Counted from the stretch's first letter, positions 38,093-49,196 are shown. The stretch: 64,000 bases of DNA from an uncultured Lewinella sp. (GCA_913057725.1 CAJXOS010000008.1:1-64000), one strand, 5' to 3'. Notes: generated from the sequence alone by a model not told the origin. Numbers and translations are program-made.

Positions 38093-38245
38093 TCGTGCTG
38101 TTTAAGATAGGCAAGTTAATAATAGATACAAGTGAATGGGCTAAGATAGCAATAAGCAGATTGTGTGCATAAGGAAGCAAGTGCGCGCAATACTGCGTAT
38201 TTATTGCGGCCTGATTAACTTTGCAGCTTAAGCACAACCAAACGC

Positions 38246-39304
38246 ATGGCCGAACAAGAGAAGCAAACGCAACGTACAGATGTCAATTCCCTGGGGGAAT
38301 TTGGCTTGATTGAGCATTTGACCCAGCAATTTCCTTTGCTGAATGAATCGACAAAGAAGGGCATTGGAGATGATGCTGCAGTGATTGATAATGGTAAGTT
38401 TCAGACGGTTGTCTCTACAGATATGCTCGTTGAGGGTATCCACTTCGATCTTATGTATACGCCACTCAAGCACCTGGGCTATAAGTCGGTAGTGGTGAAC
38501 CTATCGGATATCTATGCGATGAATGCTTTGCCAAAGCAGATTACTGTGTCGATTGCTTTGTCAAATCGTTTTTCAGTAGAGGCCTTAGAAGATCTATATG
38601 CCGGTATCTATCTAGCCTGTGAACAGTACGGTGTAGATCTAATTGGAGGGGACACAACCTCCTCTAACAAAGGTCTTATCATCAGCGTAACGGCTATTGG
38701 GCAAGGAGAGCCGGATAAGTTAGTTTACCGTTCTGGCGCTAAGGTGGGTGATCTGATTTGTATCACTGGAGATGTGGGGGCAGCCTACCTAGGTCTGCAA
38801 ATCCTCGAGCGTGAAAAGCAGGTGTACCTCTCATCACCAGAAGTGAAGCCAGACTTGGAAGAGCAGGCCTATTGTATTGGTCGTCAATTGAAGCCAGAAG
38901 CGCGCCGCGATATGATTGTGCAATTCGATAAGGCTGGTGTTGTGCCTACTTCTATGATTGATGTTTCTGATGGCGTAGCCAGTGAGCTCTTCCATCTATG
39001 CCGGGCCTCTCGCGTAGGCGCCTTCCTGGAGGAAAGTGGTGTGCCTATTCATCCGGATGCACAGATGCTTGCGCTGAAATTCAAACTGGATCCTATTACC
39101 TGCGCCCTTAGCGGAGGTGAGGATTACGAGTTGCTCTTCACTATCGATCCAAAGGATGTAGAAAAGGTGAAATACCTTCCGGATATCTACATCGCGGGTG
39201 AAATCACAGCAGCTGACGATGGCGTGAAACTCCACACTAAAGGGGGGAATATCCACCCATTACAAGCACAGGGCTGGGTGCACTTTGATCCTAATAAAGG
39301 GTAA
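38246..39304 (+). CDS. thiL: thiamine-monophosphate kinase
   Basis: GIGDDAAVID; VSTDMLVEGIHFDLMYTPLKHLGYKSVVVNLSDIYAMNA; GGDTTSS; DVSDGVASE; LSGGEDYELLFT. Confidence 0.95.
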   Translation: MAEQEKQTQRTDVNSLGEFGLIEHLTQQFPLLNESTKKGIGDDAAVIDNGKFQTVVSTDMLVEGIHFDLMYTPLKHLGYKSVVVNLSDIYAMNALPKQITVSIALSNRFSVEALEDLYAGIYLACEQYGVDLIGGDTTSSNKGLIISVTAIGQGEPDKLVYRSGAKVGDLICITGDVGAAYLGLQILEREKQVYLSSPEVKPDLEEQAYCIGRQLKPEARRDMIVQFDKAGVVPTSMIDVSDGVASELFHLCRASRVGAFLEESGVPIHPDAQMLALKFKLDPITCALSGGEDYELLFTIDPKDVEKVKYLPDIYIAGEITAADDGVKLHTKGGNIHPLQAQGWVHFDPNKG

Positions 39305-39308
39305 GGCT

Positions 39309-39349
39309 GGTTGGAAGGTTAGGTGGTTTGAGGGTTAGAAGGTTGGGGG
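39309..39349 (+). repeat. GG-rich degenerate repeat (GGTTGGAAGGTTAGG...GGGGG)
   Basis: Direct reading; multiple closely spaced GG runs. Confidence 0.6.
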
Positions 39350-40357
39350 CTAATTGTCCCTTCCTCGGAATTCGTCCCAGACTCGGGTGCCGCCATAAAG
39401 AGTGCCATCGATTAAGACCAAGTCAAAGAAAGCCATGTTTTCGATTGGGTAAATAAGCTGCCAGCTTTGTCCTTGGTCAGCGGAGCGATGTAGGCCATAG
39501 TTGTTGCTGAGCAGCTGGTAAGGGCCAAGGTCGATAATCTCATATACATAAGATCCCTGGCGTGGGCCGTAAAGGGTCTGATGCCACTGTTCGCCCCAAT
39601 TATCGGAGTAGACGACATCACCACTTAGGACTAATTCAATGATCCTAGGGCCAATGTTATGGGTGTAGTGCACAGCTCCTTCTCTCCGAATCCATTCCCA
39701 AGTGGTGCCTTGATCATATGATATAGCGGTCCCTTCACTCGTGCCAGCAATAAGCTTTTTATCGTACTCGTAGATGCTTAGGACTTGGGTTTTTAGGTTG
39801 GTTGATTGCCAGCTGGATTCACCTTGAGTCAAAATGAAAACGCCATCATCTGTACCGGCCAAGATGCGATTACCCGTTGTTAAGATAGATTGTACCGTGA
39901 GGCTCGGGAGATCATGATTAAGGCTCTCCCAGTTCTTGCCTTCATCCTTAGTGCGATAGAGGCCTTTCTTGAAAACGCCAGCGTAGATAAACTGACCTTC
40001 GATATGCAATGCATTTATCTTTTTGCTGGGTAAGGATTCACCGATAGGGTTCCAGTTGGTTCGGCTATTGGTACTGAGAAAAACGCCATAGTTGTCGCTA
40101 GCCAAAGCGAGCTCTTGTCCCTTTTGTGCTAGAAAGGAGACTTGCAGGTCGCTAGGTAAATTGTAACTGGCGTCTTCCCAATTCTCCCCATGGTCATTGG
40201 AAATGAAAATCGGACGATGGGCCAAGGCTTTTGTGGGTTGAATAGGCGAAAATGAGGTCATTGGTGCAGTGGCATTCACCGGCTGCTGCTCTTGCCCCTG
40301 ACAACAGATAAGCTGTAGGGAGAGTATCATATACAGTAAATAGGGTAACCTACGCAT
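39350..40357 (-). CDS. BNR/sialidase-like propeller lipoprotein
   Basis: FISNDHGENWEDASYNLP; LYRTKDEGKNWESLNHDLP; LHRSADQGQSWQLIYP. Confidence 0.85.
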   Translation of the reverse strand: MRRLPYLLYMILSLQLICCQGQEQQPVNATAPMTSFSPIQPTKALAHRPIFISNDHGENWEDASYNLPSDLQVSFLAQKGQELALASDNYGVFLSTNSRTNWNPIGESLPSKKINALHIEGQFIYAGVFKKGLYRTKDEGKNWESLNHDLPSLTVQSILTTGNRILAGTDDGVFILTQGESSWQSTNLKTQVLSIYEYDKKLIAGTSEGTAISYDQGTTWEWIRREGAVHYTHNIGPRIIELVLSGDVVYSDNWGEQWHQTLYGPRQGSYVYEIIDLGPYQLLSNNYGLHRSADQGQSWQLIYPIENMAFFDLVLIDGTLYGGTRVWDEFRGRDN

Positions 40358-40479
40358 AAGGCTTCAAATTGCTGAACATGCGCTAAAATCAACACTTTCA
40401 ATTAGACCACCTACTAGCAGCACCTATTTGGCTGCTCCTTAACAAGTTTTGAAAACTCTTTAACAGCTACTGATTGTCA

Positions 40480-42033
40480 CTATTCTGAAAGTGGTATCCA
40501 GTGCACCGATAGATCCGGATCTGTCATATCCTGATCTATAGGGTACATCGGGCGTTGGATGCGTTGATAACCTAGTCGCTCCAAATCTTGGTCCACACCA
40601 CCTGGTGTCAGGGCCATGATCCATCCTTTGCGCATGTCGTAGAGTTCGGGTACGAGATAGCCAATTTTTACGACTACAATATCAGTAGCGCGAGGGGCGA
40701 GATCTAGCTGTGTGAAATCTACCTCCTTGTGGTAAGGCTTTCGCTTTTTCGTGACGATGACGAAAATGCTCCCCACTTGCACGACCACTTCTGTCTCAGC
40801 ATGTTTATCACCATGGTGGATAGCAGTCACCTTTCCCTTTAGTTGTGCGGGCGGTGCATAACGATCATCGATTACCGCTCCTGCCGGGGCATCAACCATT
40901 CCGCCCACACCAACCTCAACTGCTTGCGCTACGAGTTCTGGCCCGGGAATGGAGGCGTAGATCAATGAAGGGCCATCCGCTGTCTTGAATTCTGGGCGAC
41001 CCAGTAATTGTGTCAGAGTCCAGGTAACATCACCTGCGCCGCCAGCAGTAGGGTTGTCACCCATGTCGCTGATGATAAAGGGAGCTTCCGTACTGGCTAA
41101 AGCCAACTCAAGACTTTCTTCTAGTGTAGCAGTAGGTGCCACAAAATCGAAATCATGACGAGCATTCCAGAAGCTCTGTGCGAGGTCTTTGGCCGCTGCT
41201 TGCACGGCCTCCTGATCGTCACCAACTGCCATGACGACGGCATGGTTTCGTGGTTCATCAGCCCAGGGATAACCCACCCAGATAGCAGCGTCGACAATAC
41301 CTTCCGTATTGGCATGTGGCGCTACTTTTGCATACAGGCTTTTCCCGGGATCAATGCGGGTGCTTGTCTGTTCGCCGGGTAAAAGAATAGGTACGGGTAT
41401 CCACGCTTTGTAGGCTGGTTTACCGCTGCCGGTTTCCAGGCGTTCCAGCAGGTTTTCAATAGCACGTTTTTTAGAAGTCAATTCGTCTTCATGCGGAGCC
41501 ATGCGATGGCAAGTAATGATGTCTGATTGTTCGGCCAGTCTTTGGGTTACATTGCCATGTAAGTCCATGAAGGTGGAAATGATAGGCTCCTGGCCAATAG
41601 CTTCCCGAACTCGAAGTATGAGGTCTCCTTCGGGGTCATCTATTCCTACGACACTCATGGCGCCATGGATGTCGAAGAATAGTCCGTCGTATGGACCATT
41701 TGCTTTTAGTCTGCTTATTATTTTTTTCACCAATGACTCATAGGCTTCCCGGGTAACAATTCCCCCAGGTAACGCATGACCATACAGTGTAGGAATCCAA
41801 GTTGCTCTTTTCCGATGGAGTGAATCTTGAGCCAGGAAGGGGTAGTACGAAAATACATTGCTATCTACCTGCGCATGAAAGGCCTCCTCGTGTGTTTGAG
41901 CGGGAGAAAAAGTGCTGGATTCAATGGCAATTCCGGCAATGGCAATACGTGGTAATGCTTGCTGGTCGGTTGTAGGATTAGAGCAAGAAACGATCATCAG
42001 GACTAAGACGATCAGCGCAAAATAATTCCGCAT
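40480..42033 (-). CDS. M81 family metallopeptidase (MlrC-like)
   Basis: IAGIAIESSTFSP; GLFFDIHGAMSV; FMDLHGNVT; SDMGDNPTAGGAGDVTW. Confidence 0.92.
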   Translation of the reverse strand: MRNYFALIVLVLMIVSCSNPTTDQQALPRIAIAGIAIESSTFSPAQTHEEAFHAQVDSNVFSYYPFLAQDSLHRKRATWIPTLYGHALPGGIVTREAYESLVKKIISRLKANGPYDGLFFDIHGAMSVVGIDDPEGDLILRVREAIGQEPIISTFMDLHGNVTQRLAEQSDIITCHRMAPHEDELTSKKRAIENLLERLETGSGKPAYKAWIPVPILLPGEQTSTRIDPGKSLYAKVAPHANTEGIVDAAIWVGYPWADEPRNHAVVMAVGDDQEAVQAAAKDLAQSFWNARHDFDFVAPTATLEESLELALASTEAPFIISDMGDNPTAGGAGDVTWTLTQLLGRPEFKTADGPSLIYASIPGPELVAQAVEVGVGGMVDAPAGAVIDDRYAPPAQLKGKVTAIHHGDKHAETEVVVQVGSIFVIVTKKRKPYHKEVDFTQLDLAPRATDIVVVKIGYLVPELYDMRKGWIMALTPGGVDQDLERLGYQRIQRPMYPIDQDMTDPDLSVHWIPLSE

Positions 42034-42057
42034 GAACTGTTGAGTTTAGGATGGTTC

Positions 42058-42471
42058 CTAGGGGGCGTAAAAGTCATCCTCTGGCACTACCAAGGTGGTC
42101 AGCTCTACCGTGTGGCCGTCAGGATCTTTTGTATAGATCGAGTGAAAATAGTGATGATCCTGGAATTCGTAGGCAATTCCAAGTTGTTCATAATGCGTAC
42201 GAGCTTTGGCGAAGTTCTCCGCATTGAGCTGAAAAGCAAAATGATCAATCTTTACATTTTTGGAAGCAGGATCGAGAGAAGGGTGATCCGTATTCGCTGG
42301 AAAGAGGGCAACGCCAGTTTTGCCGGCAAGGAGGAAGATGGGAAAAGGTTGCCACTCTTTAAGGCTATAGCGTTGTAGCCCGAGAACGCGTTCATACCAT
42401 TGGGCAGCGACTTCCAGGTCTTTCACCCGAATCGCTACGTGATCGAGAAAATCAACCTGGAAGTCTGCCAT
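42058..42471 (-). CDS. VOC family protein
   Basis: LDHVAIRVKDLEVAAQWYERVLGL; YTKDPDGHTVELTT. Confidence 0.9.
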   Translation of the reverse strand: MADFQVDFLDHVAIRVKDLEVAAQWYERVLGLQRYSLKEWQPFPIFLLAGKTGVALFPANTDHPSLDPASKNVKIDHFAFQLNAENFAKARTHYEQLGIAYEFQDHHYFHSIYTKDPDGHTVELTTLVVPEDDFYAP

Positions 42472-42477
42472 GTAAAT

Positions 42478-42969
42478 TTAGTTGTGGTAAGCCTGGTTAT
42501 GCGCTAGCTGACCACCACAGTTGCTACAAGTACCTGCTGCACCTGCACCGCCTGCACATCCTGCATTGCAGGTGTAGTGCCAAACGCCGGCAGCATTCTG
42601 TGCTGGTTCGGCAGTAGGAGGAGCTTGAATAGCTGGTGCTGCTGCTGGTGCTGCTGACTGATCCTGAAACATTGGATTTGTCGCAGGAGCTGCTGTCGTA
42701 GTAGTGTTGTTGTGAAACGCTTGGTTGTGTACCAATGCCACACCACACTGTGAACATGTGCCTTGCGAAGCACTACCATAGCCTACGTGTCCTGCTGGGC
42801 AGGTGTAGTGCTCTACAGCAGCATTAGTTGTTGCTGGAGGAGCAGTAATCGGAGCTGCTGGTTGGTTAGGAGCAGCAGCACTGTTAGTGCTTGCTTTGTC
42901 GTTTTGGCAAGCCGTGAATATCAGGGCTGTTACCAAACTTAACGTTAGGTAAATTATTGTCTTCTTCAT
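42478..42969 (-). CDS. lipoprotein with two zinc-ribbon-like CxxC/His modules
   Basis: MKKTIIYLTLSLVTALIFTACQND from ATG 42969; YTCPAGH...CSQCGVALVHNQAFHN and YTCNAGC...CSNCGGQLAHNQAYHN. Confidence 0.75.
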   Translation of the reverse strand: MKKTIIYLTLSLVTALIFTACQNDKASTNSAAAPNQPAAPITAPPATTNAAVEHYTCPAGHVGYGSASQGTCSQCGVALVHNQAFHNNTTTTAAPATNPMFQDQSAAPAAAPAIQAPPTAEPAQNAAGVWHYTCNAGCAGGAGAAGTCSNCGGQLAHNQAYHN

Positions 42970-43172
42970 ACCATATACTTGATCAAAAAAAATATTCAGT
43001 AAAATTAGAGAGAAAAGATAGGAAAGGTGTAAATAAGCTGTTAATTCCTTCAAATTGTCCGTCAAAACATGCTTGCTACGGGGGCTCAAATGACGCTGAA
43101 TTTGCTTCAGTTTATATCATTTTGAATGCTTTATCTTACTGCCATTAACGCAGAACACCAATCAATATACCA

Positions 43173-44132
43173 ATGCTTAAGCGACTCTTTGACTTGTTTT
43201 TCTCTGAACAAACGGATGTAGACACGCCGGTCGAATATGATCAGGAATTACTTATTTCTTCCATGGAATCGGATGTACAGAGCGCCCAGTCGATGGGAGA
43301 CTATGTACAGTTGCATGCGATATCTGAGCAGGACCTCCCGCGTATGCGTCAAATGGGGACTTGTATGCGTATTCGGTTTTCGGCGGGCAAAGTAGTTCAG
43401 GTAGTAGAGGTGGATGAATTTGAAGAAGATCCAGTATCCATTCGCCCCTTTATCAAGCAACTCAAATGGGCGGAATACACGCCTCATGAGATGTCTTTTC
43501 TAGTTCCCACAGAGGATGGTTCTGTTAGTTCGCACCTGGGAGGCTCACCCCCAGCGGGCTTTACTATGCCTAGTAGTCCTGAGATTGCTTCACCTTTCCA
43601 ATATGTTGGAGCTATTGGTAATGAAGCTACTAGTTTTCCCCTACCGATCCCGGCGCTTCATCTGGCCTATCCCTTATTTGTAACGATACCTGGTTTTCTT
43701 TTTCTAGACTATTCAGACCCTGATCAGCCGGTGGTGCTCGATGGGTTTGAAGTGCTAGAATATCCCTACGGAGAGTGGGCTTCGGGTAGTATCCATGAGT
43801 TTAAAGAAGTACCGATACAAACCTTACCAATTGGCGAGGTAGAGGATGAAGATGATCTAACCTTTGATTACTGGAATTATGGCTACGCTGGCTTGCCCAA
43901 TTGGGCGCAATACCCGAAAATTCCATATTGCCCGAAATCAGGAGAGCTTATGGAGTTCGTTTGCCAAATTGATACCTTCGGTAAGATAGAAACGGTCCAA
44001 AGTGACCTCGCTTTCTCCGGAGAGTATTTTGACCTCTACTCCAAGCACCTCAATTTTTGGGGCGATGGTTGCTTGTTCGTATTTATGCACCCGGAAACGA
44101 AGGTGGTGGGGTATTTGATTCAAAACACGTAG
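43173..44132 (+). CDS. hypothetical protein (weakly YwqG/DUF1963-like)
   Basis: 319 aa; HLGGSPPAGF, FQYVGAI, CPKSGELMEFVCQID; family assignment tentative. Confidence 0.6.
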   Translation: MLKRLFDLFFSEQTDVDTPVEYDQELLISSMESDVQSAQSMGDYVQLHAISEQDLPRMRQMGTCMRIRFSAGKVVQVVEVDEFEEDPVSIRPFIKQLKWAEYTPHEMSFLVPTEDGSVSSHLGGSPPAGFTMPSSPEIASPFQYVGAIGNEATSFPLPIPALHLAYPLFVTIPGFLFLDYSDPDQPVVLDGFEVLEYPYGEWASGSIHEFKEVPIQTLPIGEVEDEDDLTFDYWNYGYAGLPNWAQYPKIPYCPKSGELMEFVCQIDTFGKIETVQSDLAFSGEYFDLYSKHLNFWGDGCLFVFMHPETKVVGYLIQNT

Positions 44133-44176
44133 TGTGGCAATTAATTCCTAGTGCCGAGTGTGACCAATAGTAGCAT

Positions 44177-45124
44177 ATGAAGGAATCATTTAGATCAAGC
44201 ATTTTGGAGAAAACAGGAGCTTCTTCTTTGACTGAAAAGGAGGTGATCCAGGAATTGTGGAGTGGGTATGGCAAGATCATACGTGTCGGTCTAGAGAATG
44301 CCGCAGTGAAGAGTATAGTGGTCAAACACGTGCAGCTGCCAATTCATAAAAATCATCCACGTGGATGGAATACGGATATTGGACATGAACGGAAAGTAAA
44401 ATCGTATCGGGTAGAAACAGCTTGGTATGATTCCTACAGCAGGAACAGTACTGCGCGCCTGCCAAATTGCTTGGCGGTTGAGACCGAAGGGGATGAGGTG
44501 TTGATGATCTTGGAGGATTTAGATGAAGCTGGCTATTCGCTGCGTAAACGTTCCGTTTCCTGGAAGGAGATTTCGGCTTGCTTAGAGTGGTTGGCGCAGT
44601 TTCACGCTAGTTTTCTGGGTGAGGTCCCGGACGGCCTTTGGGAGGTAGGCACCTATTGGCATTTGGCCACCCGACCAAATGAACTTGAGGTGTTGGCAGA
44701 TCAGCGATTAAAAGCGGCGGCTACTGCTATCGATGAAAAGCTTAGCAGTTGCACGTACAAAACCTTCGTGCACGGCGATGCCAAACTGGCCAATTTCTGC
44801 TTTGCTCCTGATGGTAAGGTGGCAGGTGTAGACTTTCAGTATGTAGGTGGTGGTTGTGGCATGAAGGATGTGGCCTACTTTGTCGGGAGCTGCCTGAATG
44901 AGCGTGAGTGTGAGCGCCTGGAAGCACAAATATTAGATACTTATTTTATGTATTTGCAAACCGCGCTGGGGGAAAGGAATGAAGAACTGGAAAGAGAATG
45001 GCGTTCTTTGTATCGAGTTGCTTGGGCAGATTTTCACCGTTTTCTAAAGGGTTGGAGCCCGGGGCATTGGAAGATCAATAGTTACAGTGAACGCGTTACC
45101 GCAGAAGTTGTCAATAGCTTATAA
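44177..45124 (+). CDS. phosphotransferase (aminoglycoside/choline kinase-like)
   Basis: [14 protein letters not shown] and [20 protein letters not shown] catalytic motifs. Confidence 0.85.
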   Translation: MKESFRSSILEKTGASSLTEKEVIQELWSGYGKIIRVGLENAAVKSIVVKHVQLPIHKNHPRGWNTDIGHERKVKSYRVETAWYDSYSRNSTARLPNCLAVETEGDEVLMILEDLDEAGYSLRKRSVSWKEISACLEWLAQFHASFLGEVPDGLWEVGTYWHLATRPNELEVLADQRLKAAATAIDEKLSSCTYKTFVHGDAKLANFCFAPDGKVAGVDFQYVGGGCGMKDVAYFVGSCLNERECERLEAQILDTYFMYLQTALGERNEELEREWRSLYRVAWADFHRFLKGWSPGHWKINSYSERVTAEVVNSL

Positions 45125-45126
45125 GT

Positions 45127-45960
45127 ATGGACCTGTTACTGCTCAAGGATGTCGCTATAGAAGCAGCTCTAGCTGCCGGAAAGATCATTCAAGGTTACAT
45201 GAATGAAGAGGTTATAGTAGAGCACAAAGCAACAGGGACAAGCCATGCCGCACAAGTCGTGACTGTGGTGGATCGGGAATGCGAAGCAGTCATCCTTACC
45301 CACCTACTTCCCACCTGCAAAGCATTTGATCTAGCGCTACTCTCCGAAGAGACGGAAGATGATGGCAGCCGTTTCAACAAAGACTTCTTTTGGTGCATCG
45401 ACCCGATGGATGGAACGCTTCCCTTCATCAATAAACGACCTGGCTTTTCCGTGTCTATTACTTTGGTGGCAAAAGATGGTACACCCTGTATTGGCGTAGT
45501 GTTCGATCCCAATAGCAATACGCTATATCACGCTGTCAAAGGACATGGGGCTTATAGGAATGGGGCGCCATGGGTAGTTGAGCTTGTCAATAGGCACATC
45601 ACCTACGTAACCGACCGCAAGCTCAGGGATACGCCCCATGCTACCCAAATTGAAGGCTGGCTGAATGAAAAAGCACAGGAACTAGGGTTAGATGGCGTTC
45701 AGGAAATAGATGGATCAGGTTCCGTTATGAACGCAATACTAGTACTGGAAAATGGTCCAGCCTGTATGCTGAAGTACCCCAAAAAAGAACGTGGTGGTGG
45801 CAGTATCTGGGACTTCGCCGCTACAACCTGCATTTTTCAGGAATTAGGCTTGCCTGCCACCAATTTTAAGGGTGGTCCACTAGACTTGAATCGAGCAGAT
45901 AGCACCTTCATGAATCACCAAGGCGTCTTCTATGCCAATCCTCTGGAATTAAAACGGTAG
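45127..45960 (+). CDS. inositol monophosphatase / 3'(2'),5'-bisphosphate nucleotidase-like
   Basis: SEETEDDGS; WCIDPMDGTLPFINKRPGFSVSI; IWDFAATTCIFQELG. Confidence 0.85.
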   Translation: MDLLLLKDVAIEAALAAGKIIQGYMNEEVIVEHKATGTSHAAQVVTVVDRECEAVILTHLLPTCKAFDLALLSEETEDDGSRFNKDFFWCIDPMDGTLPFINKRPGFSVSITLVAKDGTPCIGVVFDPNSNTLYHAVKGHGAYRNGAPWVVELVNRHITYVTDRKLRDTPHATQIEGWLNEKAQELGLDGVQEIDGSGSVMNAILVLENGPACMLKYPKKERGGGSIWDFAATTCIFQELGLPATNFKGGPLDLNRADSTFMNHQGVFYANPLELKR

Positions 45961-46044
45961 TAAAAATTGAAGTGAACGTCAAAGCTAGTATAGCTGGATA
46001 CTAACCCAACTAAATTCACTAATCCAACTAACCAATACCCTACT

Positions 46045-46086
46045 CGTTCCCGAGCGTCCGTTCCCAAGCGTCCGTTCCCGAGCGTC
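46045..46086. repeat. three tandem copies of 14-mer CGTTCCC(G/A)AGCGTC
   Basis: Direct reading. Confidence 0.9.
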
Positions 46087-46105
46087 CCCCGACGCGAGGA
46101 AAAAA

Positions 46106-48862
46106 TCAATCCTCCTTCACCTCCGCAACCGCATCATTCAGATCATCAGTAGCCTTCTTCAGCTCCTCTACCTGATCCTTACGTTTTTTGCTCGCACGGC
46201 GGCGACGCTTTTTAGCGGCCGTTTCTCCGGTGGGGGTGAAAGTCGCATTGGGGTCAAAAGGCTCTTTGCTGTAGCCAAGCTTATCACCGTCTAGATCGAT
46301 GTAGATGGTATCTCCGCGCTCGAAGTTGTCGGCGATGATTTCGCTAGAAAGACCGTCTACCAGGTCGCGCTGTAGGACGCGCTTCATTGGACGCGCACCA
46401 AACTGCGGGTCATAGCCCCGTTCGGCTAGCCAATCCAAGGCACGCTCGCTCACTTTGAGCACCATACCCTTGCGCGCCAGCATCTTTTCTGTCTTGCGAA
46501 GTAGCAACTTGAGGATCTTCTTGATCTCCTCCTGAGTCAGCGGCAAGAACATGATGCGCTCATCGATCCGGTTCAGGAACTCGGGGCGAAGATTATCTTT
46601 CAAAGTCTCAAAGACTTCTTCTTTTGTGGTTTCCAGGATGTCCTGGCGGTGTTCTTCACCAACGGCCTCCAGGTCTTCAAAGTTCTCCAGGATCACCTCG
46701 GCTCCCATGTTGGAAGTCATGATGATGATGGTGTTCTTGAAGTTGGCAATACGGCCACGGTTATCGGTCAGCTGGCCATCATCGAGCACTTGCAGAAGGA
46801 TGTTGAAAGTGTCAGGGTGTGCTTTCTCGATTTCATCCAATAGTACAATGCTATATGGGCGTCGGCGTACCGCTTCCGTTAGCTGGCCACCTTCATCGTA
46901 GCCCACGTATCCGGGAGGCGCACCTACCAATCGGCTTACTGCATGGCGCTCCTGGTACTCACTCATATCGATACGGGTGATGGCCCGCTCATCGTTGAAG
47001 AGTACTTCCGCTAGCGCTTTGGCCAACTCGGTTTTACCCACACCAGTAGGGCCCAAGAAAATAAACGATCCGATGGGACGACCTTCGTCTTGCATGCCTG
47101 CTCGACTACGACGCACTGCATTGGCAACAGCTGTGACTGCTTCGTTCTGTCCAATCAATCGTTCGTGTAACTGATCCTCTAAGCGGAGGAGCTTTTCCTT
47201 TTCGCTTTGCAGCATACGCGCCACGGGGATGCCCGTCCAGCGGCCTACTACTTCAGCAATGTCATTGGCAGTTACTTCCTCGTTGGTGAAGCGTTTTTCA
47301 TCCGGAAGCTTGTCCAGCTTCTTTTCTGCTGTCGCGAGTTCCTTTTGGAGTTCTTGCAGCTGACCGTAGCGGATCTTTGCCACGGTTTCAAAATCACTAT
47401 GGCGTTCGGCTTTGTCGGCCTCCAACTCTAGCTCTTCCATTTGCTTCTTGATGCCCTGCACCAGGTCAACGATTTCTTTTTCGCCCTGCCAGGCGGCACG
47501 TAGATTGTCGCGCTTCTCCTTGGCATTAGCAATTTGGCCGTTGATCTTACCGAGCTTCTCCTTGTTCTTTTCGCGCTTGATGGCCTCCCGCTCAATCTCC
47601 AGCTGACGGACCTTGCGCTCCCATTCGTCTACTTCCTCTGGTACACTATCTAGCTCCAGACGTAGGCGGGCAGCACTTTCGTCAATCAAGTCAATGGCCT
47701 TATCTGGCAACTGTCGGTCAGAGATGTAGCGGTTACTGAGTTCGGCAGCAGCCACGAGGGCTTCATCCAGGATCTCAATTTTATGGTACACCTCGTAACG
47801 CTCCTGCAAACCACGTAGGATGGAGATGGTATCCTCTACACTAGGTTCTTCGATAAGTACCGTCTGGAAACGGCGCACCAGCGCTTTGTCTTTTTCGAAG
47901 TACTTCTGGTATTCGTCGAGGGTAGTCGCACCAATGGTACGGAGTTCGCCCCGAGCCAAGGCTGGCTTCAGGATGTTGGCAGCATCCATGGCACCATTGC
48001 CGCCACCAGCACCAATGAGCGTATGGATTTCGTCAATAAAGAGGACAATCTCGCCACTGGACTCAGTCACTTCTTTGATCACACCCTTGAGACGCTCCTC
48101 AAATTCGCCTTTGTATTTAGCACCAGCAATCAGGGCAGCAATATCCAATACGAAGATGCGCTTGCTCATGAGGTTCTCCGGTACATCACCCTTGACGATT
48201 CGCCAAGCGATACCTTCGACAATAGCTGTTTTACCAACACCTGCTTCACCAATGAGAAGTGGGTTGTTCTTTTTACGGCGAGACAGAATTTGAAGCACCC
48301 GACGCATTTCCTCATCCCGGCCGATAATCGGGTCAAGTTGACCATTTTCAGCACGCTCGTTCAGGTTGATACCAAATTTGGCAAGGGCGTTGTAACTCTC
48401 TTCAGCGCTTTGGTCGGTTACCTTCCGGCCTTTACGTAGTTCGAGGATGGCAGTGCGTAAACCATCATTGGTCAATCCCATGTCTTTTAGTACCTGGGCG
48501 CCTTTGCCTTTACCCTGCAGAATACCCAGTAGTATTAATTCTACCGAGATATATTCGTCGCCAAAGTCGGGCAGCATTTTCTTGGCCCGGCTGAGTGCTT
48601 TGTTAGCGGTATCGGTCAGGAACTGCTTTTCGCTACCAGCCACCTTTGGGTACTCGCGGGTAATGCGATCCAGTCGGTTGGAGAGTTCTTGCAGATCGAG
48701 GTTGTTCTTTTCCAATAGAAAGCGTACGACGCTTTCGTCGGTATCTAAAATTCCTTTTAGTAGGTGTGGGGTGTCTACTTGTTGCTGGCTTAGGCCTCCA
48801 GCTACGCGCTGGCCTTGCATGATGGCCTCCTGGGCGCGAGTAGTGAAATTGTCGTAGGTCAT
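46106..48862 (-). CDS. clpB: ATP-dependent chaperone ClpB
   Basis: 918 aa; Clp N domain; [39 protein letters not shown]-domain; typical AAA+ motifs. Confidence 0.97.
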   Translation of the reverse strand: MTYDNFTTRAQEAIMQGQRVAGGLSQQQVDTPHLLKGILDTDESVVRFLLEKNNLDLQELSNRLDRITREYPKVAGSEKQFLTDTANKALSRAKKMLPDFGDEYISVELILLGILQGKGKGAQVLKDMGLTNDGLRTAILELRKGRKVTDQSAEESYNALAKFGINLNERAENGQLDPIIGRDEEMRRVLQILSRRKKNNPLLIGEAGVGKTAIVEGIAWRIVKGDVPENLMSKRIFVLDIAALIAGAKYKGEFEERLKGVIKEVTESSGEIVLFIDEIHTLIGAGGGNGAMDAANILKPALARGELRTIGATTLDEYQKYFEKDKALVRRFQTVLIEEPSVEDTISILRGLQERYEVYHKIEILDEALVAAAELSNRYISDRQLPDKAIDLIDESAARLRLELDSVPEEVDEWERKVRQLEIEREAIKREKNKEKLGKINGQIANAKEKRDNLRAAWQGEKEIVDLVQGIKKQMEELELEADKAERHSDFETVAKIRYGQLQELQKELATAEKKLDKLPDEKRFTNEEVTANDIAEVVGRWTGIPVARMLQSEKEKLLRLEDQLHERLIGQNEAVTAVANAVRRSRAGMQDEGRPIGSFIFLGPTGVGKTELAKALAEVLFNDERAITRIDMSEYQERHAVSRLVGAPPGYVGYDEGGQLTEAVRRRPYSIVLLDEIEKAHPDTFNILLQVLDDGQLTDNRGRIANFKNTIIIMTSNMGAEVILENFEDLEAVGEEHRQDILETTKEEVFETLKDNLRPEFLNRIDERIMFLPLTQEEIKKILKLLLRKTEKMLARKGMVLKVSERALDWLAERGYDPQFGARPMKRVLQRDLVDGLSSEIIADNFERGDTIYIDLDGDKLGYSKEPFDPNATFTPTGETAAKKRRRRASKKRKDQVEELKKATDDLNDAVAEVKED

Positions 48863-48936
48863 ATGTTGTGCTGTAGTCGCAGGGGCGTTTAAGCCCTCAA
48901 TTTTCTTTTACGGAGCTGTATTTGTTGCTCAGTGCT

Positions 48937-48944
48937 CAAATATA
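48937..48944 (-). promoter_or_regulatory. candidate -7 element for clpB (TATATTTG)
   Basis: TAnnTTTG on minus strand, ~75 bp upstream of clpB ATG; no clear -33 seen. Confidence 0.35.
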
Positions 48945-49196
48945 AGAAACGACCGATTACCGCTTCGGATATTTCTACGGGGAAGGGTAAAAGTTCGGCT
49001 AAGGGGTTTTCGGAGCACTACTTGCTGACTAACTACTATAGATTCATAGTGGTCGCCAGATACATCAAAGTAATAGGTCGGAATAGAAGTTATCCTGAAA
49101 ATGTTGCTCAAAGACGAAAGACCATTTAGCCGCTGACGTCCGGGAAATTTCCAGTACCTTTTCACCAATTACCATCACCCTAAACTTACTAGGCTC

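Noticed and set aside
47820-48293. 157-aa, 138-aa and 136-aa plus-strand ORFs inside clpB
   Set aside because: Antisense shadows of ClpB
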